Below, piece by piece: positions 12,001 to 19,705 of a stretch of DNA of 43,636 nt. The translations under genes were made by a program, and so were the position numbers. Numbering within the stretch: the first letter of the stretch is position 1; the number at the start of each line of letters is the position of its first letter. Origin of the DNA: Cochliopodium minus (Eukaryota; Discosea; Himatismenida; Cochliopodiidae); the NCBI GenBank assembly GCA_024220525.1, contig JAMYWO010000307.1, forward strand, positions 1 to 43,636. The letters are read 5' to 3'. The notes beneath the pieces were generated by a model. That model had not been told where the DNA came from and ran no database searches. It saw nothing but the letters and a program-made list of their open reading frames with translations.

Positions 12001-12750
12001 AATAAATAATAAAATAAATAAAATAAATAAAATAAATAAAATAAATAAAATAAATAAAAATAAAAATAAAAATAAATAAAAATAAAAATAAAAATTAATA
12101 AAATAAATAGTAAATATAAATAAAAATAATAAAATAAAAAATAAAAAACAAAAAATAAAAAATAAAAAAAATAAAAAATAAAAAATAAAAAATAAAAAAT
12201 AAATAAATTTAAATCACCTCTTTTTAATAAATCAATTTTAAATGGATTAGGACTTACGCCTCTACACATTTATTCGGACAATTTTCTGAACACAGAAATT
12301 CTTTCACTTTTCTTTGAGCACAAATCCGATCCAAACATTAAGACCACACATGTATGATTTTCTTGTGAACTTTTCTGAAAAAAAAATAATTTTTTTTTTT
12401 TGGTTTTATTAGGGATGGTAAAGTTATTTTTTTTTTGATTTTTTTTTTTATTTTACCCTTTTTATTTATTTTATTTTATATTTTTTTTGTTAAATTTTAT
12501 TTATTTATTTTATTTTATTTTATTTTATTTTATTTTTATTTATTTTTTATTTACTTTTATTTATTTTTATTAAGGACACCTTTTCATTACTTGTGCACCA
12601 ACAAAACCGCCAATTTCGACACTCTTAAAGTGTTTCTGGAAAACGGAGCGCTCCCCAATGTGCGTAACAACTTCGGTATGGCTCCCTTTCATCGCGGTAC
12701 TCAGAACGACAATTTTATGTGCGACTCAATAGATATATTTTTGAAACACA
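9092..12750 (+). CDS. RhoGAP-vWA-ankyrin fusion protein, 3' truncated
   Basis: ATG 9092 follows a 12-A run. Exons: 9092-9338, 9388-9531, 9603-10111, 10263-10347, 10455-10484, 10762-10980, 11186-11428, 11645-11866, 12251-12351, 12413-12417, 12575-12750; 660 codons so far. Residues ~10-190 form a RhoGAP domain: FGASIENL, the arginine finger in EEEGLFRVNGN, LLKMWLREIPDSL, and RKENIAIIFSQDLLKP. An Asn-rich linker follows. Next comes a vWA domain with MIDAS motif LLIDVSGSMEG and VITDCCDT. The C-terminal part has ankyrin repeats (DGKIPRDLIKN, GLTPLHIYSDN, GWTPFHYLC, NNFGMAPFH). It probably inactivates a Rho-family GTPase at a site chosen by the vWA and ankyrin parts (inference). It ends at a phase-1 donor before a repeat tract containing an N, so the 3' end is missing. 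Confidence 0.85.
10652..10741. repeat. 45-bp exact-looking tandem direct repeat in an intron
   Basis: Two adjacent copies of a 45-bp AT-rich unit (10652-10696 and 10697-10741), each starting AAATTTTATAATAAATATG, lie in the intron just before the MIDAS-completing exon of the RhoGAP-vWA gene. Confidence 0.85.
11885..12215. repeat. AATAAATAAA low-complexity intron
   Basis: The intron between 11866 and 12251 is filled by AAATAA, AAAATA and AAAAATA units on the plus strand. It is A-rich in the sense direction, the opposite of the T-rich SulP introns. Confidence 0.9.
12413..12417 (+). other. 5-nt micro-exon (GGATG)
   Basis: Flanked by ...TTTTATTAG before and GTAAAG after. It joins CAT of exon 12251-12351 (phase 0) to G-ACA of exon 12575 to spell H-G-W-T-P-F-H, the core GxTPLH ankyrin motif. 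Skipping it makes the next exon stop after about 18 codons. Confidence 0.75.
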
Positions 12751-12957
12751 GTAAACACAATTTTTTATTTATTTTACTTATTTTATTTATTTTACTTATT
12801 TTATTTATTTTATTTATTTTATTTATTTTATTTATTTTATTTATTTTATTTATTTTATTTATTTTATTTATNATTTTTATTTTTATTTTATTTTTATTTT
12901 TATTTTTATTTTTATTTTTATTTTTATTTTTATTTTTATTTTTATTTTTTTATTTTT
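12751..12957. repeat. TTTTA/TTTTTA tract with an N, between two truncated convergent genes
   Basis: Dozens of TTTATTTTA then TTTTTA units with an undetermined base at about 12872, where the unit changes length. The plus-strand RhoGAP gene enters from the left and the minus-strand GH39 gene from the right. Both stop at a phase-1 splice donor facing the tract, so neither has its 3' end. This looks like an assembly join. Confidence 0.85.
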
Positions 12958-12959
12958 AC

Positions 12960-14290
12960 CAACAAAATCATATTGGACGTTGTTAGTTCTGCAGTAATCA
13001 ATAAATTCACTGATGTTTGCACTTCCACAGGTGACAGGTCCTAGCAAAAAAAAAAAAATTGGAGTATTTAAGAGTTTCTAATTTATGGATCAAAAAAAAT
13101 ATTTTGTTTATAATGGATTCAAATTATAAATTATTTTTATAAATTAATATTATTATTATTATTAAATTTATTGATTTACCTCCTATTCTCCTATATATTT
13201 TGAAAATGAAATTATTATTGAAATTTATCAATTTTTTTTAAATTCAAATGAAATTTATCAATTTTTACAATCTTCTGTTTACTGATTTCATTGCTGATGA
13301 GGTCACATTGAAGAGTTGCAAGTAGGTGGAGAAGTTTCCAGTCCAAAAGCCACAGTTGTATTCATTCCAGCATTCTATAATAGTGAGTGGGAGAATGGTA
13401 AAATTAGAAAGAAAAATTAATTTGAAATGATAATATCAGAAATTATTGAGAAATTAAATTTAGAAAATATTTTATGATTTTTTGTTAGTATAATTTTATT
13501 TTTTTACCTTGATTCCAGTTTGATACTTCATCCAATCCATATCTCTCAACGATATGTCTTTCATATTCAACTACCAAGTTAAACCAATCTTGCCATTGCT
13601 TTGGTGGGGTGATATTTGCTTTTTTGTTTGAAAGAAAATTGAATTTTTATTTTTTAATAATTTAAATTAAATTATATCAAATAATGAAGCTTTACCATCA
13701 TAATGGAAGGTGGTATTTGTTCCAGATGCAATAATAATAGGCATAAAAGATAATTCAACATATGGTTTCATTCCGATAGACAACAAGAAATCATATACGT
13801 TATCAACATTGAACCTATTTAAATTTGATTCAAATATAATTTTAAAAAGGATCAAAGAATGGGGAAAGAGATATACCAACTGTATGTAATATTATTTGAA
13901 TTTTCCAAAGGAGATTGAAGCATGACACTCATTTCATCATCAAAAATTCCATGGAATCTCACAGATCTGAATCCAAGTTCGTTATGTGCTATAAATATGA
14001 TTGAAGAATAAAATATTATATAATTTTTTTTTTTCAACCTTGTCTCATTTGATCTCTCCAATTTTCTCTTAATGCAAGCGCTGCATGTCCTGATCCAACA
14101 CACTATTAAAAATAAAAAGTTAAATAAGATCCTCATTTTTTGATTTTTCAATTTTCTCTTAATGCATTGAAGAAATTACTTCTTCCCAATAGTGATCCCA
14201 TGGCAAACGATTGGAAAGATTAACAGTAAATTGATTGGCAGCAAATGATAAAGAAAAGAGAAAAACAAATAATAAAAGAAATCTATTCAT
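12960..14290 (-). CDS. GH39-family glycosidase (beta-xylosidase/iduronidase-like), N-terminal half
   Basis: ATG 14290 begins a hydrophobic signal peptide (MNRFLLLFVFLFSLSFA). Exons: 14290-14180, 14102-14039, 13988-13877, 13814-13696, 13618-13508, 13374-13269, 13190-13180, 13040-12960; about 238 residues. GH39 landmarks: CVGSGHAALALRENWRDQM, LGFRSVRFHGIFDDEMSV, SWFNVDNVYDFLLSIGMKP, VELSFMP, RHIVERYGLDEV, and the acid/base region ECWNEYNCGFW. The tail reads RRLRIGGPVTCGSANISEF...YDFV. The usual WNEPN is WNEYN here, but the catalytic Glu is kept. It is predicted to be secreted or lysosomal, retaining hydrolysis of xylosides or glycosaminoglycan-like substrates. It ends in phase 1 at a repeat tract; the nucleophile half is missing here but is present at 41546-43484. 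Confidence 0.9.
13180..13190 (-). other. 11-nt micro-exon of the GH39 gene
   Basis: GAGAATAGGAG on the minus strand lies between AG and GT. It bridges AGA-AGA-TT and GA-CCT to give R-R-L-R-I-G-G-P, matching the family's LRVGGPA motif. Without it the downstream exon does not read as GH39. Confidence 0.85.
14059..14166. repeat. Imperfect direct repeat: exon 2 fragment copied into intron 1
   Basis: An exact 18-mer, CAATTTTCTCTTAATGCA, occurs at 14059-14076 (inside GH39 exon 2) and again at 14149-14166 (inside intron 1), 90 nt apart. Weaker similarity extends about 15 nt further leftwards. Confidence 0.8.
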
Positions 14291-14628
14291 TTTTTCAATC
14301 AGTTTTTTTTTATTTTTCCCATCAGCATCTAATTGATTATTTTTGTATTTCCAACCATCAATTTGACAAAAATTGTTTTAGAATTAGTTGTTCAGAGATC
14401 TACGCAATCATCCAACAATCAATAGGAATTGAGATTAGTTAATGAAGTAATGTAAAAGAAAACCAAGGAGACAAATATATTGAATGACAAATGTAAACTT
14501 AAATCATATGCTCACATGGATTAGAGATTGAAATAGTCAAAATTGTGAAGGATTAAACTTGTTAAAAAAATACTCAGTTTTCTGTTATTTTGAGATAATA
14601 ATGTTTGATGTAATAATAAAAAACGTTA
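14291..14628. other. Intergenic region
   Basis: The upstream region of the GH39 gene and the downstream flank of the mucin-like gene. The plus-strand ORF crossing it has no codon or family support. No RNA gene or clear element is visible. Confidence 0.5.
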
Positions 14629-14658
14629 GTTTATTTCTTATTTCTTTCACAAAAAAAA

Positions 14659-16653
14659 TCATTTTTTATTTTCCATTTCTTGATCAACTTTATCAAGATC
14701 AGAGTTAAATCTATCTCGATTTTTCTTAAAAACAGCCAAAACGACAATTACAACCAAAATAGAAAGTAAAAAACAACCCAAAACAACCCCAATAATGACA
14801 AACTTTGTGTTATCCGAACAATTTTTGTTGTTTGAACTTGAAAACGAAACAGACAAAGTGTTTTGTTGATTTACAAACTGACCATTGTTTATTTTGTCAC
14901 AATTTGATTTTTTGTATTGAGTTGTTATTTTCAATTGAGAATCTGAAATGTTCAATTTTTGAGTGCAGTTGTAATTGATGAGATCAAAAGTGTTGTTTCC
15001 ATCTTTTGGTTGTCCACTCAAAACTAAACTGATATTTCCACTCAGTGAAACACATCCTGTAACATTCAATGCTAAATTCAATAAAAAAAATAAAAATTTA
15101 AAATTTAAAGTTTAAAATTTAAATTAAAAAAAAAAAGTGAAAAAAATTAAAAAAAACATTTTAAAATTGAAAAATATTATTACAAGCAGATCTTGTTGAA
15201 TTCAAAACAACAACAATGGTAGAATTTGAAGTTTGGTTAAAGTTTCCAATGATGATCGAAATGGTTTCATTCAAAGTGATTGATGTTTCCGCAACAAAAG
15301 TGTTTGAGTTTTTTCCAGAAAAAGCCCACACCCATTCTGAATTGATGAAAGAACAACTGATGTTGAATAATGATTGATCCACATTTATTCCTGATGTTGA
15401 ACATTTTTCGCAGTTTGGAACATTATACAAACACTTGTTAAAAGAGAATGTGAATTAAATAAAATGTAAAAAATTTTTAATTTTAAAAAAAATATTGAAA
15501 AAAAAAAAAAGTGTTTTTAAAATTTATAAAAAGCAAAATAAGATGTAAAATTAGAAAATAAGTAAAAAAAAAAAACATTACTTTCAATGGAGTTTTTGTT
15601 GAAGGAGAGTTTGTCGAAGGAGTGGATGTAGAAGGAGCAGTAGTGGATGGAGTTGTGGTAGAAGGAGAAGCTGTGGAGGGAGCTGTTGTCGACGGAGTTG
15701 AGGTAGAAGGTATTGTGGTTGATGGTGCAGTGGTGGAAGGAGCAGTTGTAGAGGGAGTTATAGTAGATGGTGCAGTAGTGGAAGGAGGAGTAGTAGAAGG
15801 AAAGCAATCTAGAACGATGTTATCTATCACGAAATGCTTTGAATCAATACTAGGGTTGTTTGTTGTGTTGAAATAAAGATTGTCTATGTCTTCCCAAGAA
15901 GGACTGAAAAGATAAGGCACTGTTTGACTCAAAACAAGATCCGCACTGTATTTAAACACTCCTCCCTTCGTGGCGATGAGAGTGATTTTCAATCCATCTC
16001 CCCATGCTGCTGTTAAATGAGCACTGCAGAATGTGAATGGGATTGTATTCGACATATTTGCAGGATTTGCAAAACCATTGAATCCAACATTTGGAGAACT
16101 TATCATTCCGTATTGATATCCTGTTCCTGATACATTTCCAAGCACATAATTCTCATAATAAAAATTTGTCCAATCGAAATTATAATAGGAAGTGGGAAGT
16201 TGCGTAATTGTTGCTGCTGCCAAATCATCAAAATTGATTGTTGATTCTGCTCTTGGTTTTATTCTTTTATCTTCCCCTTTTTTGAAAAAATAATAAAAAG
16301 TTTTTTTCAAACATATTTTTTTTACTTCCTCTTGTATTTTTATTTATCTCTTCATAAAAAATTGATCCAGTGATTGTGGGTGGTTCAATTCTCATTCCAC
16401 TCAATCTTTTTCCATTATAATCAAATTTCCCCAAAAATTTCTTTTCTTTGTTTCCGATTGCTTTTTCAATATTGCCTTCACAATCGAGATCATTCTCCAA
16501 AAGATATGAGACTTTGAAATCATTCAATTTGATGAGAGAATTCTCTCCAAATATTTGATCGCATCTTGTTATTTTAATTTCTTCTGATTTGATTTGCCAA
16601 AAAAAAAATAAAAATAGTGTGAGAAGCAACCCATTTTTTATTTGTCTTTCCAT
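14659..16653 (-). CDS. Secreted/type I membrane protein with beta-sandwich domain and Ser/Thr/Pro repeats, 559 residues
   Basis: ATG 16653; exons 16653-16326, 16270-15582, 15433-15184, 15071-14659; total 1680 nt. A signal peptide (LLLTLFLFFFWQ) is followed by a domain with TNFYYENYVLGNVSGTGYQ, PFTFCSAHLTAAWGDGLKI and HFVIDNIVLDCF. That pattern occurs in secreted proteins that end in a (F/V)xxDN motif; I cannot name the family safely. Next comes a PSTTAPST mucin-like stalk, a Cys/Asn-rich region with many N-glycosylation sequons, one transmembrane helix (FVIIGVVLGCFLLSILVVIVVLAVF), and a charged 21-residue tail. It looks like a cell-surface adhesion or coat glycoprotein (inference). Its last two exons have a decayed copy 2.6 kb upstream. 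The 16270 acceptor is one of several nearby AGs. Confidence 0.78.
15600..15800 (-). repeat. Coding minisatellite for P-S-T-x-x repeats
   Basis: Imperfect units of about 12-15 nt encode PSTTA, PSTTT, PSTSTP and similar in the mucin-like gene. The antisense frame gives a spurious Val/Glu/Gly-rich ORF. Confidence 0.9.
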
Positions 16654-17222
16654 TTTTCAATAAAAAATTTTCAAAGTTGATTTAAAAATAAAGAAATTGT
16701 TTCAAATTTTTTTTTTTTATTTTTTTTAATTGGTTTTAATTTTTTTTAAATTACAATTTGTCAAAGTTTCCAAGAAGTATTTCCATTAAAAAAACTTTTT
16801 GACAGCCCAAATTGCATCTTTCTTCATTCAGACAAAGAAAAAGGACTAAGGATGGGTTGATGTTACTGAGATGAGTGATATTTTTTAAAAAGAAAAAAAA
16901 TTTTGATTTGGTTCAAAATCTTGATTTCCTTTTACATTAAAAATCAAATAACTTTAAAAGTTAGCAAATAAAACCAACCATAAAAATAGAAAAAGATTTT
17001 TTTGTTGGAGCAAAAAAAATTCTTGGAGCAAATAAATCCTTTTTTAGTGAAAACAAATCAAAAAAGAATAAAATTTTATTTAAAACTTTAAATTCCATTT
17101 CCAAGAAAAAAAATAATAACTTTTATCCACTTGAAAGTTCTGTTCTATTTAAAAATCCATTTCCCAACTTGTTCCTTAAACTAAATCATGTTTTTTTACA
17201 AAAAAAAAATTGAAAAAAATTT
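16654..17222. other. Intergenic region between the mucin-like gene and its partial copy
   Basis: AT-rich, with no supported exon on either strand. It includes the promoter side of the mucin-like gene. Confidence 0.5.
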
Positions 17223-17987
17223 GTTTATTTCTTATTTCTTTCACAAAAAAAATCATTTTTTATTTTCCATTTCTTGATCAATTTTATCAAGATCAGAGTT
17301 AAAAGTATCTCGAGTTTTCTTCAAAAAAACAAAAATAACAATTGCAACCAAAATGGAAAGTAAAAAACAACCCAAAACAATCCCAATAATGATAAATTTT
17401 GTGTTATCCGAACAATTTCTGTTGTTTGAACTTGAAATGAAACAGACAAAGTGTTTTGTTGATTTACAAACTGACCATTGTTTATTTTGTCACAATTTGA
17501 TTTTTTGTATTGAGTTGTTATTTTCAATTGAGAATCTGAAATGTTCAATTTTTGAGTGCAGTTGTAATTGATGAGATCAAAATTGTTGTTTCCATCTTTT
17601 GGTTGTCCACTCAAAACTAAACTGATATTCCCACTCAGTGAAACACATCCTGTAACATTCAATGCTAAATTCAATAAAAATAATATAATAAAATAAAAAA
17701 AATAAAAAATTTAAAATTTAAAATAAAATGAAAAACCAAAAAAAATATTGAGTGATTAAAAAAAAACATTTAAAAATTGAAAAATATTATTACAAGCAGA
17801 TCTTGTTGAATTCAAAACAATGACAATGGTAGAATTTGAAGTTTGGTTAAAGTTTCCAATGATGATCGAAAAGGTTTCATTCAAAGTGATTGATGTTTCC
17901 GCAACAAAAGTGTTTGAACTTTTTCCAGAAAAAGCCCACACCCATTCTGAATTGATGAAAGAACAACTGATGTTGAATAATGATTGA
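17223..17987 (-). pseudogene. Partial, frameshifted duplicate of the mucin-like gene's 3' exons
   Basis: Nearly identical to 14629-15377, from the 3' flank through the transmembrane exon, the last intron and most of the preceding exon. Homology starts at GTTTATTTCTTATTTC and stops at ATGTTGAATAATGATTGA. A 1-nt deletion at about 17440 (GAAATGAAAC against GAAAACGAAAC) shifts the frame before the transmembrane segment. No signal peptide, beta-sandwich or stalk exons accompany it. It may also arise as an alternative haplotype placed in tandem, but the divergence of the intron suggests a real, older duplication. Confidence 0.85.
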
Positions 17988-18215
17988 ATGTTTTAATTAT
18001 TTAAAAAATGCATCCTCCTATGATCCTTTCAAAATTATTCCAAAATATCTTGATAATCTATCCAATGCACCAAAAAAAATCAATAAATCATTGTCCCTTT
18101 TATCAATTTTAAAATACAAAAAAAATAGCTCCTCAACCATACAATTTCAAGGAGAAACTTCTTAATAAAAAAAATTATTCCATTTTTTTTTTTAAATGTT
18201 TTAATCAACCAAATT
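17988..18215. other. Unassigned stretch
   Basis: Short opposing ORFs only; no family resemblance. It probably holds the 3' flank of the four-helix membrane protein gene. Confidence 0.4.
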
Positions 18216-18629
18216 TTAAAAACCTCCTCTCCAACAAGTAACTGTAAATGAAAAGATAAACAATACTCCATCAAAAACCAAAGATATAATTGCTATAACT
18301 TTATCATTCTCTTTTTTATAAAATATGCAATGTAATATTCTTCCATCTGCCAAACCATCAACAATTGAGAATAATAAAAAAATGATGTAAATGGGCCAAA
18401 AATCTTTCCAAAAATTATAGTTTATATCATTAGAATCCCATACATTCTTTGTGATAGCTATTAACAAGAATGTTAGAGAAATAAAATATACAATTTCTCC
18501 GACCAAAATATATTGCCAAAATATTCCATCATGTTTTACTATGAGATAACAGGAAAAACCAGCTGAAGCTAAGCCCAAAATAAAAAAAATCGCATTAAAA
18601 ACAACAAATTTCCTTTTGTAAGTGCACAT
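18216..18629 (-). CDS. Four-transmembrane hypothetical protein, 137 residues, intronless
   Basis: ATG 18629 (AATAATGTGC context) to the stop at 18216. Four hydrophobic segments: FVVFNAIFFILGLASAGFSC, ILVGEIVYFISLTFLLIAI, FWPIYIIFLLFSIVDGLA, and VIAIISLVFDGVLFIFSF. Short charged loops and a Lys-rich N-terminus (CTYKRK) are present. The topology is like small tetraspan proteins, but tetraspanin CCG or claudin signatures are lacking. It is transcribed away from the two-repeat protein gene, whose ATG is only 97 nt distant, so they may share a promoter. Confidence 0.65.
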   Translation of the reverse strand: MCTYKRKFVVFNAIFFILGLASAGFSCYLIVKHDGIFWQYILVGEIVYFISLTFLLIAITKNVWDSNDINYNFWKDFWPIYIIFLLFSIVDGLADGRILHCIFYKKENDKVIAIISLVFDGVLFIFSFTVTCWRGGF

Positions 18630-18725
18630 TATTTTTTGAATTATTCAAGATTTTCTAATTTCTTTAATTTTTTAATATTTGAAAAGGTATTTAAAAAAAA
18701 AACAAAAAATAATAAAAAAAAAAAA
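18630..18725. promoter_or_regulatory. Short divergent intergenic region
   Basis: Ninety-six bases separate the ATGs of two head-to-head genes. It is very A/T-rich and ends in A-runs directly before ATG 18726. It must hold both 5' leaders and any shared promoter; no specific motif is recognised. Confidence 0.5.
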
Positions 18726-19517
18726 ATGTTCAATTTTTTAAGAGGAAACAAAACTTTGACAATACAAAATTTATTTGGAAAATCTGTGACAGTATATTTT
18801 TCAATTCTGTATACAAAAGATGGCAAAGAATTGTTTTTAGAAAAATTTCTAATTTCCAATACCCTTGAATTAAATGTCCCAGAATCATGCGATATTTTTT
18901 ATTCCATAGAAGGATATACGCCAAATGTTCCTTATGAAAAATCTCTAAAACTTGATCATCCGTGGCTTGCATCAAATTATTCAAGGAGTGAGCCGCATAC
19001 ACTGGATGAAAGATTCAGCCTAACGGGAAAACTAAATTGTATAAGAAAAAAATCCTCAGAAATCAATTATAAACTCATCCTCAAATCTGGTGATTTTAAA
19101 GATGACAATTCGATAGAAATTCAAGAAAAAAATAAAGAATATGAATTTTCTTTCCAAAATTCACTTGATGATGAAAGCATCATTGTTTATGTCTCGTATG
19201 TTCAATTTGGAACAGGCTTATTAATCTTCGAAGAAATAAAAGTCGCAAATTTGAAATTATCTAAGATTAATAAGATAAAAGGAATGCCAATTTACATTGC
19301 TGTCAAAGGTTATACTCCAAGAGAAACTGATCAATATAAAGAAAAATTACGTATTCATTCAATTCCTTCCACTAAATCTTGTGCATATCCAAGTATGAAA
19401 GAAAGATTCTCTGAAGAAGTCAATCAAAAAGGAATGAGTTGTATCCAGTTATTGCCAACAGAAAAAACCAAATATATTTTTGAAGATGGTTTTTGGTTTC
19501 CAAATACAAATTATTAA
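18726..19517 (+). CDS. Hypothetical two-repeat protein, 263 residues, intronless
   Basis: ATG 18726, TAA 19515-19517. Two ~100-residue units align. Unit 1 has VTVYFSILYTKDGKELFLEKFL, then IFYSIEGYTPNVPY and TLDERFS. Unit 2 has IIVYVSYVQFGTGLLIFEEI, then IYIAVKGYTPRETD and SMKERFS. Shared features are a beta-rich front half, a GYTP turn and a C-terminal (D/K)ERFS motif about 30 residues later. No signal peptide or transmembrane helix is present, so it is probably cytosolic. I do not recognise the family. The internal duplication and lack of introns contrast with most neighbours. Confidence 0.72.
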   Translation: MFNFLRGNKTLTIQNLFGKSVTVYFSILYTKDGKELFLEKFLISNTLELNVPESCDIFYSIEGYTPNVPYEKSLKLDHPWLASNYSRSEPHTLDERFSLTGKLNCIRKKSSEINYKLILKSGDFKDDNSIEIQEKNKEYEFSFQNSLDDESIIVYVSYVQFGTGLLIFEEIKVANLKLSKINKIKGMPIYIAVKGYTPRETDQYKEKLRIHSIPSTKSCAYPSMKERFSEEVNQKGMSCIQLLPTEKTKYIFEDGFWFPNTNY

Positions 19518-19705
19518 TTAATTTTTTGATTCTCATTTGAAACTCAATCCATTAAAAAAACATTTAATTCAACGAGATTATATTTTTATCAAAATTTGTC
19601 GGGTTTATTGAATCTTTTAAAAACATCATACTTTTAATCAATAAAAAGATTTCATTATTACAAAGAAAAGTTTTGCATTATATTAATTTTTTTTATTAAT
19701 AAAGA

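Noticed and set aside
12435-12986. 183-residue ORF rich in Phe/Leu/Ile with an N
   Set aside because: Most is repeat tract; only 12575-12750 is a real ankyrin exon.
14245-14442. 65-residue plus-strand ORF
   Set aside because: It overlaps the GH39 signal-peptide exon in antisense and lacks any support.
15622-15876. Plus-strand Val/Glu/Gly repeat protein
   Set aside because: Antisense of the PSTTAP mucin repeats.
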